Origin: Clostridium algifaecis
Lineage (GTDB): Bacteria; Bacillota; Clostridia; Clostridiales; Clostridiaceae
Length of the DNA: 64,000 bases
Assembly: GCF_017874415.1 (NCBI RefSeq)
Contig: NZ_JAGGLM010000001.1
Coordinates: forward strand, 62,001-126,000
Direction of reading: 5' to 3'
Position numbers and translations under genes: made by a program. The notes beneath the pieces were generated by a model. It saw only the letters and a program-made list of their open reading frames with translations, searched no databases and had not been told where the DNA came from. Below, one piece after another: positions 18,962 to 27,333 of the stretch (positions within the stretch are counted from its first letter, which is position 1; each line of letters starts with the position of its first letter).

Positions 18962-19937
18962 TTTCTCGCACATTTATGTAGAGGATAAGGCTTTTAAAAA
19001 CGAAAATACAAGATTTATACTTTCTAATTTTAAAAATTCTAATATTATAAGAATAAACCATTATAAAGATGTATTTTGCAGAAAAAATCAGGATTTTGCT
19101 GTTCAAAAAGAATCTCCTAAGTTAATACTTGCTGTTAATGAAGGAAATTTGATTTATAAAGGTGCAGATGTGTGTGAAGACTTTGGAAATGAATATTTTT
19201 ATTATACTTCATCTATAATAAATTGTCTTTATGATTGTGAATACTGTTATCTCCAGGGAATGTATTCTTCTGCAAATGTAGTTATATTTGTGAATTTAGA
19301 AGATACTTTTAAAAAAGTTGAAGAACTTTTAAAAAAACATTCTGTATATTTATGCATATCATATGATACTGATATTTTAGCTTTTGAGAAGATTACAATG
19401 TTTACTAGAAAATGGATAGAGTTTGCCAGCGTACATGAAAACTTAAAAATAGAAATCAGGACTAAGAGTACAAATTTTAAAAGTGTAGAAGATTTGAAAC
19501 CATGTGATAATGTAATAATTGCCTGGACTCTTTCTCCAGAGGAAATATCTAAAAAGTATGAAAAAAATACTCCTGATTTCAGATCAAGGCTTGTGAGTGT
19601 AAAAAGTGCTTTATCTAAAGGGTGGAAAGTTAGAATATGTTTTGATCCTCTTTTATATATTAAAAATTGGGAAAAATATTATAAAGATTGTGTAGAACAA
19701 ACTTTTGAGAGCATTTCACCAGCGAGTATTGAAGATGTTAGTGTAGGTGTATTTAGAATATCTAAAGAGTATTTAAAAAACATAAAAAAGGTAAATACTA
19801 ATTCTGTAATACTTTCATATCCTTTTAAAACTAAAGATGGAGTTTGTACATATTCTGAATTACATAGAAAAGCTATGGTTGATTTTGTATGTAAGCTTAT
19901 ATCAAAATATGTTGAAAGAGAAAAAATATTTATATAA
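18927..19937 (+). CDS. splB: Spore photoproduct lyase (radical SAM)
   Basis: This repairs 5-thyminyl-5,6-dihydrothymine, the UV lesion of spore DNA, at germination. The [4Fe-4S]/SAM motif is CLYDCEYCYLQG near residue 90. The conserved H-donor cysteine lies in YLCISYDTDILAFEKI, aligned to Cys141 of B. subtilis SplB. Later motifs (WTLSPEEISKKYEKNTPDFRSRL, GWKVRICFDPLLYIKNWEKYY) follow the family. I favour TTG 18927 with AGGGGA at 18912-18917; an ATG at 18909 would sit on that site. It overlaps the upstream nucleosidase gene. Probably expressed in the forespore, but no clear sigma-G promoter was found. Confidence 0.86.
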   Translation: MKNLLNSLKCSSFSHIYVEDKAFKNENTRFILSNFKNSNIIRINHYKDVFCRKNQDFAVQKESPKLILAVNEGNLIYKGADVCEDFGNEYFYYTSSIINCLYDCEYCYLQGMYSSANVVIFVNLEDTFKKVEELLKKHSVYLCISYDTDILAFEKITMFTRKWIEFASVHENLKIEIRTKSTNFKSVEDLKPCDNVIIAWTLSPEEISKKYEKNTPDFRSRLVSVKSALSKGWKVRICFDPLLYIKNWEKYYKDCVEQTFESISPASIEDVSVGVFRISKEYLKNIKKVNTNSVILSYPFKTKDGVCTYSELHRKAMVDFVCKLISKYVEREKIFI

Positions 19938-19970
19938 AAGTATATTGAAAAATAAAATATGGAGGTGAAA

Positions 19971-20675
19971 TTGTTAAATATGAAAACAGCAGTTGTAACC
20001 GGCGCATCGTCCGGTATAGGATTGGAAATTTCAAAAAAGCTCATAGAAATGAATTATAAAGTATATGGCTTTGGAAGAGATTTTTCAAAAGCAAAAATAG
20101 ATAATCCGAATTTTATAAAACAAGTTTGCGATATAACTGATGTAAATAGACTCTGCGAGGTTATACGCAGAATAAAAAATGAGAATGATATATGTTTGCT
20201 TGTGAATAATGCGGGGGTAGGGTATTTTGGACCTCATGAGGAACTTAATCCTAAAAAAATACATGATATGGTATCTACAAATTTGGAAATACCTATGATA
20301 TTATCCAGTATACTTTTAAGAGACTTAAAAAAAAATAAAGGTACAATTATAAATATATCTTCTGTTACTGCAAAAGATATAAGTACATACGGCTGTGCAT
20401 ATTCGGCTACTAAAGCTGGATTTAGCCATTTTTCGGAAAGCCTGTTTTCTGAAGTTAGAAGGACAGGGGTTAAAGTTGTGTGCATTCATCCGGATATGAC
20501 AAAATCCAATTTCTACAGAAATGCCAATTTTAGTGAAGATGATACAGAAAGTGATTTTTATATAAGAAGTGAAATAATAGGCGATTTAGTAAAGTCAATA
20601 GTTACGCAAAGCCCGGATGTAGTTATAACGGATATTACTATAAGGCCTCAGAAGCATAGAATAAAAAGAAAGTAA
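19971..20675 (+). CDS. Short-chain dehydrogenase/reductase
   Basis: This classical SDR of about 234 residues has cofactor motif TGASSGIG at its N-terminus, NNAG(VG) in the middle, catalytic Ser in INISSVT, and YSATK supplying Tyr and Lys. The FGRDFSK segment after beta-2 carries an Arg and favours NADP(H). The substrate is unknown. GGAGGTGA (19961-19968) supports either TTG 19971 (5 nt away) or ATG 19980 (14 nt away); I list the TTG. It lies 33 bp after splB in the same direction and may be in its operon. Confidence 0.85.
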   Translation: MLNMKTAVVTGASSGIGLEISKKLIEMNYKVYGFGRDFSKAKIDNPNFIKQVCDITDVNRLCEVIRRIKNENDICLLVNNAGVGYFGPHEELNPKKIHDMVSTNLEIPMILSSILLRDLKKNKGTIINISSVTAKDISTYGCAYSATKAGFSHFSESLFSEVRRTGVKVVCIHPDMTKSNFYRNANFSEDDTESDFYIRSEIIGDLVKSIVTQSPDVVITDITIRPQKHRIKRK

Positions 20676-20814
20676 GAAATTAATTAAATAGCTTAAAATG
20701 AATGACTTGTAGTCGTTTAATTAAATGGATAGTATACTGTTATATCATGGAAATAATTTATACATGGTGGTAGAATAATTAAGTGGATAACATAGTAAGT
20801 TTGGAGGTAATAAT

Positions 20815-21798
20815 ATGAGCAAATTTAAGGTGTTTATTGAAAAATCAATTGCTGACGAAATAAAGGAATACATATCTCAATATTGTGATTGCAAGTTCTG
20901 GGATTATGATAAAAAAATTTCAAGGGAGGAACTATTTCAAGAACTAAAAAATGTTGAAGGCTTACTTGAAAATGGAGAAAGAATTGATGAAGAGCTGCTA
21001 AGCCATGCTCCAAATCTAAAAATCGTAAGTAATAGTTCTGTAGGATATAATAATTTTGATTTGAAAGCCATGAAATCCAGAGGAGTTATGGGTACTAATA
21101 CACCATATGTGCTGGATGATACGGTAGCCGATCTTGTATTTTCTCTAATACTTTCTACAGCAAGAAGAGTCACAGAATTGGATTCATATGTAAAGCAGGG
21201 AAAATGGAATAAAAATGACGAGAAAAATTTGTATGGTATAGATGTACATCATACTACTTTAGGAATTATAGGAATGGGCAGAATTGGGAGAGCTATAGCT
21301 AAAAGAGCTAAATTGGGTTTTGATATGGATGTACTTTATCACAATCGAAGTAGAAAATATGATTTGGAAAGTGAGCTGGGTACTAAATATGTTAGCCTGG
21401 ATACACTTCTTATACAGTCAGACTATATAGTTTTGATGACACCACTTACAGATGAGACAGAACATTTAATTGACTATAAGGAATTTGACCTTATGAAAGA
21501 TACAGCTATATTTATAAATGCATCAAGAGGTAAAACTGTAAATGAAGAAGCACTTATAAATGCACTTAAAAATAAAAAAATATTTGGAGCAGGGCTTGAT
21601 GTTTATGATGTAGAGCCTGTAAATAAAGATAATCCATTACTTAAAATGCCAAACGTGGTTACACTGCCGCATATAGGTTCAGCCACTGCAAGAACACGTT
21701 TTGATATGGACATGAGAGCTGCAAAAAATTTAGTACAGGGTATTACAGGAAAAATACCACAGGATTTAGTACCGGAGCTTAAATCAGCTGACAATTAA
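20815..21798 (+). CDS. D-isomer-specific 2-hydroxyacid dehydrogenase
   Basis: This 327-residue NAD(P)-dependent reductase resembles glyoxylate/hydroxypyruvate or 2-keto-acid reductases. The Rossmann motif is [16 protein letters not shown], followed by HNRSRK at the end of beta-2. Its Arg/Ser residues suggest NADPH use. Catalytic Arg is in NASRGKTV, Glu in DVYDVEP and His in [18 protein letters not shown] ribosome site precedes the ATG. It ends inside a 26-bp perfect palindrome shared with the convergent gene. The exact substrate is not determinable. Confidence 0.88.
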   Translation: MSKFKVFIEKSIADEIKEYISQYCDCKFWDYDKKISREELFQELKNVEGLLENGERIDEELLSHAPNLKIVSNSSVGYNNFDLKAMKSRGVMGTNTPYVLDDTVADLVFSLILSTARRVTELDSYVKQGKWNKNDEKNLYGIDVHHTTLGIIGMGRIGRAIAKRAKLGFDMDVLYHNRSRKYDLESELGTKYVSLDTLLIQSDYIVLMTPLTDETEHLIDYKEFDLMKDTAIFINASRGKTVNEEALINALKNKKIFGAGLDVYDVEPVNKDNPLLKMPNVVTLPHIGSATARTRFDMDMRAAKNLVQGITGKIPQDLVPELKSADN

Positions 21799-21809
21799 TT
21801 GTCAGCTGA
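21784..21809. terminator. 26-bp perfect palindrome at convergent stops
   Basis: A perfect inverted repeat (half-site TCAGCTGACAATT) contains the TAA of the dehydrogenase gene and the TGA of the opposing glycosidase-like gene, which are only 3 bp apart. It has no T-run. It could act as a bidirectional hairpin that slows polymerase or protects both 3' ends. Confidence 0.6.
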
Positions 21810-22863
21810 CTAATAGCTGTGTAATTATATTTGCCAGTATACTTTCTGCTCCAGTATTTAAATTTATATCTGATTTTCTAATTCCATCATAACATCCATG
21901 TGTCAAATTATCTAACATTGATTTGCCAATTGAATTATTTCCAGTAAACCATTCGCTGCATAAGTGAGCTTTGCGAAGGTAGAAATTTTTATTAGTTACT
22001 TTATAGGCTTCCAAATATAAGAAGGCTGTACTGCAAGCTTCTACAGGTTGTTCATCAAATTCTGCCGGTGAGTTGGCTCCTATTTTAAACCATCCCTTAC
22101 AGCCTATGGGTTTAAAGTAATCATTTTTAAAATATATGCCATTCAAAAAATCTATAGATTTTAATGCTGTATTTAAGTAATTATCTTTTTTTGTTGTTTC
22201 ATAGCCTTTTAATAAACTCAAAGGTATTATGGAATTGCTGTAGGTTAATTCATCTTCAAACCACTGCCATTTTTCACTGCTGCATTTTTTAAAATCATGA
22301 AGTATATCATCAGATAAGTTAATTATTAAATTTTTTATTTCATCAAGCTTATTATTCAAGTTGAAATAGTTTAATATAGAGGAATTTTCACATACGCTTT
22401 TATAAATAATGCAAAGGCCTATCAAAGAATATGACTTTCCTCTTATGTGATTTAATTTGTATACATTTTGTATAGAATTTTTTACTAAAGTAAGAGCTGC
22501 ATATTTTATAGTGTTTTTTATATAAGGTGAATTAATTACACAGCCAAGGCACCATAGACATCTTCCAAAACAATCCTCTGAACCATTTTCTTCTATAAAA
22601 TTTCTATTATAATCCATAAAATTTTTAAAACCACCATCTTTATTTTGAGCGTAAGTTAGAAAGGAAAGATACCTAAATATTAGTTCCAAATATTTTTCAC
22701 TTCTGTATCTTTCATATAACATAACTGCTGCCATAAGTGCTCTTGCATTGTCATCTGTAGTATATCCTGATTTTGGATCAGGTACTGTGAAATTACTGTG
22801 TTGTATCATTCCGGTATCATCTGTTATTATAAAAAGAGGTTCTGCATATTTTTCTGTAAACAT
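21802..22863 (-). CDS. Predicted six-hairpin glycosidase-like protein
   Basis: This 353-residue protein looks like an (alpha/alpha)6-toroid: repeated helix pairs with aromatic/Gly-rich turns (YTTDDNARALMAAVMLYERY, NKDGGFKNFMDYNR, NGSEDCFGRCLWCLG, FDEQPVEACSTAFLYLEAY). Such folds occur in glycoside hydrolases, epimerases and sugar phosphorylases. The acidic residues in TDDNAR, GSED and FDEQPVEA could be catalytic. There is no signal peptide, so it is cytosolic. It lies 3 bp after the GT4 gene and is the last gene of a three-gene operon. I know it only by fold type; the precise reaction is unknown. Confidence 0.65.
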   Translation of the reverse strand: MFTEKYAEPLFIITDDTGMIQHSNFTVPDPKSGYTTDDNARALMAAVMLYERYRSEKYLELIFRYLSFLTYAQNKDGGFKNFMDYNRNFIEENGSEDCFGRCLWCLGCVINSPYIKNTIKYAALTLVKNSIQNVYKLNHIRGKSYSLIGLCIIYKSVCENSSILNYFNLNNKLDEIKNLIINLSDDILHDFKKCSSEKWQWFEDELTYSNSIIPLSLLKGYETTKKDNYLNTALKSIDFLNGIYFKNDYFKPIGCKGWFKIGANSPAEFDEQPVEACSTAFLYLEAYKVTNKNFYLRKAHLCSEWFTGNNSIGKSMLDNLTHGCYDGIRKSDINLNTGAESILANIITQLLVS

Positions 22864-22865
22864 AA

Positions 22866-24026
22866 TTACACCGCCTGTATTGAATAATCACTATTTTTAA
22901 TTACATCCAAAAATAGATTTTCATATTTTTGTGATACGTAGGACCACCTCATGGTTATACCTACTTTTAACATATTTTTTTCTATTTCTTTTCGTTTTGA
23001 TGGATTATCTAATAAGAATTCTATTGCTTTATATAAAGAACCTGAATCTTTAAATTCAGCAAGCAGTCCTCTATTATCTTTAAGCATTTCACGGGCATAT
23101 CTATATGGAGTAGATACTATTGCCTTTCCATATCCTGCAGCATAGGCTAGAGTTCCACTTACTGCCTGCTCTTTTCCAAGATAAGGGGTTAGATATATAT
23201 CTGATAAATTTAGATAATTTACTATTTCAGTTTTAGTTAAATATCTATTTACAAACTGTATATTATTTTTTATGTTGAGTTTCTCAACCATTTCTTCAAG
23301 ACTATCCCTGTATTTTTCACCATATTCTTCTTTTATACAAGGATGTGTCTTTCCCAATATTAAATAAAGTACTTCAGGATGCTTTATAGAAACTTTTGAT
23401 ATAGCTTCTATTGCATATTCTATGCCTTTGCCTGGACTTAAAAGCCCGAAAGTGCTTATAACACTTCTGTTTTTATAGCCAAATTTTTCTTTCAGGGACC
23501 TTGCATTTTCAGATAAAATATCCGGAACTCCGTGATGTATAACGCAAATTTTATTTTCAGGTATATTGTATACATTTTTTAATATCTTTTTAGAATTTTT
23601 AGCCATTATTATGACTTTTTTGCTTTGGGATCCAAGTGTAGTCAGTATATATTTTTGCTTTTCATCTGGCTTGGATAGAGTAGTATGTAAAGTAGTGACA
23701 AAAGGAACCTTTAAATTTTTTATAAAATCAAGGAGGTATTCTCCGGCAGCACCACCATATATACCATATTCATGTTCTATTACAATTAAATCTATATCTG
23801 AATTGTTTATTTTATCAGATAATTTTTTATAGTCATCCTTATCAAATTGATTTAAATTAAAGCTTACATCGTTATTGTAGTTATATTTTTTATCATTTAT
23901 AGCTATTATTTTATATGAATTTAAAGGATAATTTATTTTTAAATTCTTTACTAAATCTTCTGTAAATGTTGCTATTCCACATTGTCTTGGTGGGTAAGTG
24001 CTTAAAAAAGCTATATTTTTTCCCAT
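22866..24026 (-). CDS. GT4-family glycosyltransferase (GT-B fold)
   Basis: This cytosolic glycosyltransferase of about 386 residues has the N-terminal acceptor-side loop STYPPRQCGIATFTEDL. The second Rossmann domain contains STFGLLSPGKGIEYAIEA, then YLTPYLGKEQAVSGTLAYA with the E-x7-E-type nucleotide-sugar binding region. That places it in retaining GT4, related to mannosyl-/glucosyltransferases. ATG 24026 follows AAAGGAG by 9 nt; an upstream in-frame TTG abuts that site. It is the middle gene of the operon, downstream of a sugar-1-phosphate nucleotidyltransferase that may supply its donor. Confidence 0.85.
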   Translation of the reverse strand: MGKNIAFLSTYPPRQCGIATFTEDLVKNLKINYPLNSYKIIAINDKKYNYNNDVSFNLNQFDKDDYKKLSDKINNSDIDLIVIEHEYGIYGGAAGEYLLDFIKNLKVPFVTTLHTTLSKPDEKQKYILTTLGSQSKKVIIMAKNSKKILKNVYNIPENKICVIHHGVPDILSENARSLKEKFGYKNRSVISTFGLLSPGKGIEYAIEAISKVSIKHPEVLYLILGKTHPCIKEEYGEKYRDSLEEMVEKLNIKNNIQFVNRYLTKTEIVNYLNLSDIYLTPYLGKEQAVSGTLAYAAGYGKAIVSTPYRYAREMLKDNRGLLAEFKDSGSLYKAIEFLLDNPSKRKEIEKNMLKVGITMRWSYVSQKYENLFLDVIKNSDYSIQAV

Positions 24027-24040
24027 GTAATTCAACTCCT

Positions 24041-25111
24041 TTATAGATTTTGTGCAGCTAATAAATTGTTTTCATAATCACCTGGTACACAAGCCTTATT
24101 TTCAATACTGCAATATGGTTTTACCTTATAATTTGAAGTAAGAACTGTATTTTGCAAACTGGCATTTTTATTTACAAGAACATTGTTCCATAAGATGCTT
24201 TTGGATATATTGCAATTTTCATATATATTCGAATTGTCTCCTATAACAGTATAAGGACCTATCGTACAATTATTATGAATATTAACATTTTTCCCTATAA
24301 ATACAGGGCCTGTTATTTTTGTATTGGAAGATATATTGATATTTTCATCTTTTATAATAAGGTCATTTATGTCAAATTTATTGTTGCTTTTCAATATTTT
24401 TTTATAATTACTTAAAAATATGTCAGCATGTGCTTTCATATATTTTTTAATTGTACCTATATCCAACCAGTAATCTGAATATTTATATGCCGACATTTTA
24501 TATCCTTTATTTAAAAGAAGAGGATAGGTCTGTTTTTCTATAGAGACTACTTCATTTTTAGGTATTTCATCAAGTACACCGGGTTCAAAAACGTATATTC
24601 CTGCATTTATCCACCTGGAATTTGATTCGCCTTTCTTAGGCTTTTCCTTAAAGGCAGTTATATAATTATTTTTGTCAAATTCTATTACTCCATATTGAGA
24701 AGGATCAGCTACTTCTGTCATAGCAATAGATACTGCAGCATGTTTATTTTTATGATAATTTATAAACTTATCGTAAGGTACATTGCATACAATATCGGAG
24801 TTTAAAATTATAAATGTATCATTAAAAAATTTTTCGGCATTTTTTATTGCTCCTCCAGTACCTAAAGGTATATCTTCAGATATATAATTTACTTTTAATC
24901 CAAGTTTTTCACCATTTCCTATATAAGCCTTTATGAAATCAGATTTGTAACATGTACTTATTACAATTTCATTTACTCCGCATTTTTTTAGTTTAAGTAT
25001 AGTCCTTTCAAGAAGTGGCTTTCCCATAATAGGTACCATTGGCTTTGGAATTCTATCTGTTAAAGGTTTAAGCCTGGTGCCTCTACCACCTGCTAAAAGT
25101 AATGCTTTCAT
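24041..25111 (-). CDS. Sugar-1-phosphate nucleotidyltransferase with left-handed beta-helix
   Basis: This 356-residue enzyme makes an NDP-sugar from NTP and sugar-1-phosphate. The Rossmann-type N-terminal domain has LLAGGRGTRLKPLTDRIPKP (signature GGxGTRLxPLTxxxPKP), the LGTGGAIKNA loop, a metal-binding Asp in LNSDIVC, and W-INAGIYVF. Residues ~255-350 form hexapeptide repeats (ITGPVFIGKNVNIHNNCTIG). It resembles mannose-1-phosphate guanylyltransferases or glucose-1-phosphate nucleotidyltransferases. The base specificity cannot be settled by eye. It is the first gene of the operon. Confidence 0.87.
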   Translation of the reverse strand: MKALLLAGGRGTRLKPLTDRIPKPMVPIMGKPLLERTILKLKKCGVNEIVISTCYKSDFIKAYIGNGEKLGLKVNYISEDIPLGTGGAIKNAEKFFNDTFIILNSDIVCNVPYDKFINYHKNKHAAVSIAMTEVADPSQYGVIEFDKNNYITAFKEKPKKGESNSRWINAGIYVFEPGVLDEIPKNEVVSIEKQTYPLLLNKGYKMSAYKYSDYWLDIGTIKKYMKAHADIFLSNYKKILKSNNKFDINDLIIKDENINISSNTKITGPVFIGKNVNIHNNCTIGPYTVIGDNSNIYENCNISKSILWNNVLVNKNASLQNTVLTSNYKVKPYCSIENKACVPGDYENNLLAAQNL

Positions 25112-25575
25112 TTCTCATTCCCCCTAATTAATTAAATAAATATAATATTTTTAATATTTAAATTATATTTTATTGTAAACTTAATAAACATAATAATTAT
25201 AAAAATTAAATAATGTAAATACTAAAATTAAATTTTAATACTAAAAAATTTTTCGTAGTAACTTTAATAATTAGATATTATTTTATGAAAAATAAAATTG
25301 GTAAAGACAATTTTTAGCTGGATACTATGCTTATTAAGTATAACATCAGTTAAGAAGTGTTGTGTAATCGTTGCTTTTATATTAGCACTCACTATAATGA
25401 ACTGCTAATAACTATATTTTAGTGCATAAATTTTTGAATGTCAACTTTTTAGCAATATTTTCAAATAAAAAGTTACAAAAGCAAATTATGAAGAATTAAA
25501 CATATAAAATGGAAATGTATATTGAATTGATATATAATTAAGGTGTAATTTATTTCAAATAAGGGGGACATTTAT
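25112..25575. other. 464-bp intergenic region between divergent operons
   Basis: No ORF with a ribosome site was found. The stretch is very AT-rich (about 80% A+T by eye), notably 25130-25270. It contains a CIRCE-like repeat over a promoter at 25371-25408 (listed separately). A TATAAT-like box near 25534 lies ahead of the ABC-transporter operon. No riboswitch fold was recognised. Confidence 0.6.
25371..25408 (+). promoter_or_regulatory. CIRCE-like inverted repeat overlapping a promoter
   Basis: TTAGCACTC (25382-25390), nine bases, then AACTGCTAA (25400-25408). The left arm equals the HrcA operator (CIRCE: TTAGCACTC-N9-GAGTGCTAA), and the right arm matches 7 of 9. TATAAT (25393-25398) sits in the spacer, with TTGCTT 16 bp upstream, so HrcA binding would block this promoter. 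Transcription would run toward the ABC importer at 25576. The link to HrcA is inferred. Confidence 0.5.
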
Positions 25576-26580
25576 ATGAAAAAGAAAATAGGCATTATTT
25601 TAACTACATTAATTCTTGTAATTTCAACATTATTTGCAGCAGGATGTTCGAATAATTCTAGTAGTTCAGGTTCCAAACAAAATGAAAAAGCAAAAATTAA
25701 AGTTGCAGCATTAAAAGGACCTACGGGAATTGGAATGGTAAAACTTATGGAGGATAATAAATCTGATTATGATATTTCGGTATATGATTCACCGGATCAA
25801 ATTGTATCCAAAGTTGTTAGCGGAGACGTAGATGTAGCAGCAGTACCATCAAATTTAGCATCAGTTTTATATAATAAGACCAAAGGACAGGTTGAACTGG
25901 CAGGAATAAATACTCTCGGAATTTTATATGTAGTTCAAAATGGAAATTCTGTAAAAAATATAAGTGACTTAAAAGGAAAAACCATATATTCAAGTGGAAA
26001 AGGCTCAGTACCGGAGTTTGCACTTAATTACATATTGAAAAGTAATGGAATTGATCCTGAGAAAGATGTTACAGTAGATTATAAAATGACACACAGCGAT
26101 CTAGCAGCAGCTATTGCGGCTAAAAAGGTTAATTTAGCAGTTCTTCCAGAACCTTTTGTAACAACAACAAAGACAAAAGACAAGGATCTTACAGTTCCTA
26201 TAGATTTTAATAAAGAATGGTATAAAGCATCAAAAGGAAAGAGCCAACTTATTATGGGAACACTTATATTTAGAAAAAGTTTTGCAGATAAAAGAGGAAA
26301 AGATGCGGAAGAATTTTTAAAGAGATATAGTTCATCTGTAGATTTTGTAAATAAAAATACTCAACAAGCCGGAAAACTTGTAGAAAAAAATGGAATAATT
26401 CCAAAGGCCAAAGTAGCACAAATGGCTATACCAAGGTGCAATATAGTATTTATAAGTGCAAAGGATGGAAAAGAAGAATTACAAAATTTTTATAATGTAC
26501 TTAAAGAAGATAATCCAAAGTCTATTGGAGGAAAGTTGCCGGATGAAAATTTCTATTACAGTGGAAACAAAACTAATTAG
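25576..26580 (+). CDS. ABC transporter substrate-binding lipoprotein (NMT1/SsuA type)
   Basis: This 334-residue protein has a lipoprotein signal peptide (KKIGIILTTLILVISTLFA) with lipobox FAAGC; the Cys near residue 24 is lipidated. A Ser-rich linker follows. The mature domain is a two-lobe binding fold of the NMT1/THI5-SsuA-TauA group (DVDVAAVPSNLASVLYNK, ISDLKGKTIYSSGKGSVPEFAL). Ligands in this group include sulfonates, nitrate and thiamine precursors; nothing here decides between them. An AAGGGGGACA ribosome site precedes the ATG. It is the first gene of a three-gene importer operon. Confidence 0.88.
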   Translation: MKKKIGIILTTLILVISTLFAAGCSNNSSSSGSKQNEKAKIKVAALKGPTGIGMVKLMEDNKSDYDISVYDSPDQIVSKVVSGDVDVAAVPSNLASVLYNKTKGQVELAGINTLGILYVVQNGNSVKNISDLKGKTIYSSGKGSVPEFALNYILKSNGIDPEKDVTVDYKMTHSDLAAAIAAKKVNLAVLPEPFVTTTKTKDKDLTVPIDFNKEWYKASKGKSQLIMGTLIFRKSFADKRGKDAEEFLKRYSSSVDFVNKNTQQAGKLVEKNGIIPKAKVAQMAIPRCNIVFISAKDGKEELQNFYNVLKEDNPKSIGGKLPDENFYYSGNKTN

Positions 26581-27304
26581 AAAATCACTTATTTTAGTAT
26601 TTTGGCTTTTTATATGGGAAATTTGTTCACTTATATTAAGCAATTCCATATTGCTTCCATCTCCATTTGAAGTATTAAAGTCTCTTATATTTTATATGGG
26701 AAAGGCTTATTTTTGGAAATGTGTTTTTGAAAGTGTAGTCAGAGTTATAATAGGTATTTCGGTTTCTATAATTTTAGGAATTATTGTCGGGATATTTGCA
26801 GGACTTAATAATTCAATAGAGGATTTTCTTCAACCTGTAGTTGTAACTGTAAAGGCTACACCTGTAATGTCAATAATAATAGTAGCACTTGTTTGGTTTA
26901 CTTCGTCTAATGTAGTAATATTTACAGCTGTACTTATTTGTTTTCCAATAGTATATACGAATGTAATTGAAGGTATAAAATCAGTGGACAAAAATCTTAT
27001 ACAGATGGCAAACATATATAAAGTAAAGAAAAAGTACATATTAAAAGATATATATTTGCCTGGAATAAAAAGTTATATTGTGTCAGGAATACTTATGTGT
27101 CTTGGAATAGGGTGGAAGGTTTCAGTTGCATCCGAGGTTTTAAGCACTCCAAAATATTCTATAGGATTTAATTTGCTGAATTCAAAAACTATGCTTGAAA
27201 CATCAGAGCTATTTGCATGGACTATCGTAGTTATAGCGTTAAGCTTTATTTTTGAGGGAATATTTAAATTTTATCTCAAACATTTTACAGCTAGCAAATT
27301 GTAA
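26543..27304 (+). CDS. ABC transporter permease (SsuC/TauC type)
   Basis: This permease of about 253 residues has six predicted helices and the family's cytoplasmic loop motif (EGIKSVDKNLIQMANIYKVKKKYILKDIYLPGIKSYIVSG), the EAA-type contact with the ATPase. The start is ATG 26543, with GGAGGAAAG at 26527-26535; this overlaps the lipoprotein gene by 38 nt and implies translational coupling. Longer forms starting upstream would add a charged, non-homologous tail. Confidence 0.9.
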   Translation: MKISITVETKLIRKSLILVFWLFIWEICSLILSNSILLPSPFEVLKSLIFYMGKAYFWKCVFESVVRVIIGISVSIILGIIVGIFAGLNNSIEDFLQPVVVTVKATPVMSIIIVALVWFTSSNVVIFTAVLICFPIVYTNVIEGIKSVDKNLIQMANIYKVKKKYILKDIYLPGIKSYIVSGILMCLGIGWKVSVASEVLSTPKYSIGFNLLNSKTMLETSELFAWTIVVIALSFIFEGIFKFYLKHFTASKL

Positions 27305-27333
27305 ATGGTGTAATAAATGATGGGAGAAAAGTT

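Noticed and set aside
20681-20728. AATGACT/AGTCGTT hairpin flanked by TAATTAAA/TTTAATTA between the SDR and hydroxyacid dehydrogenase genes
   Set aside because: No T-run, wobble pairs and AT-rich outer arms; could be random. Not listed as a terminator.
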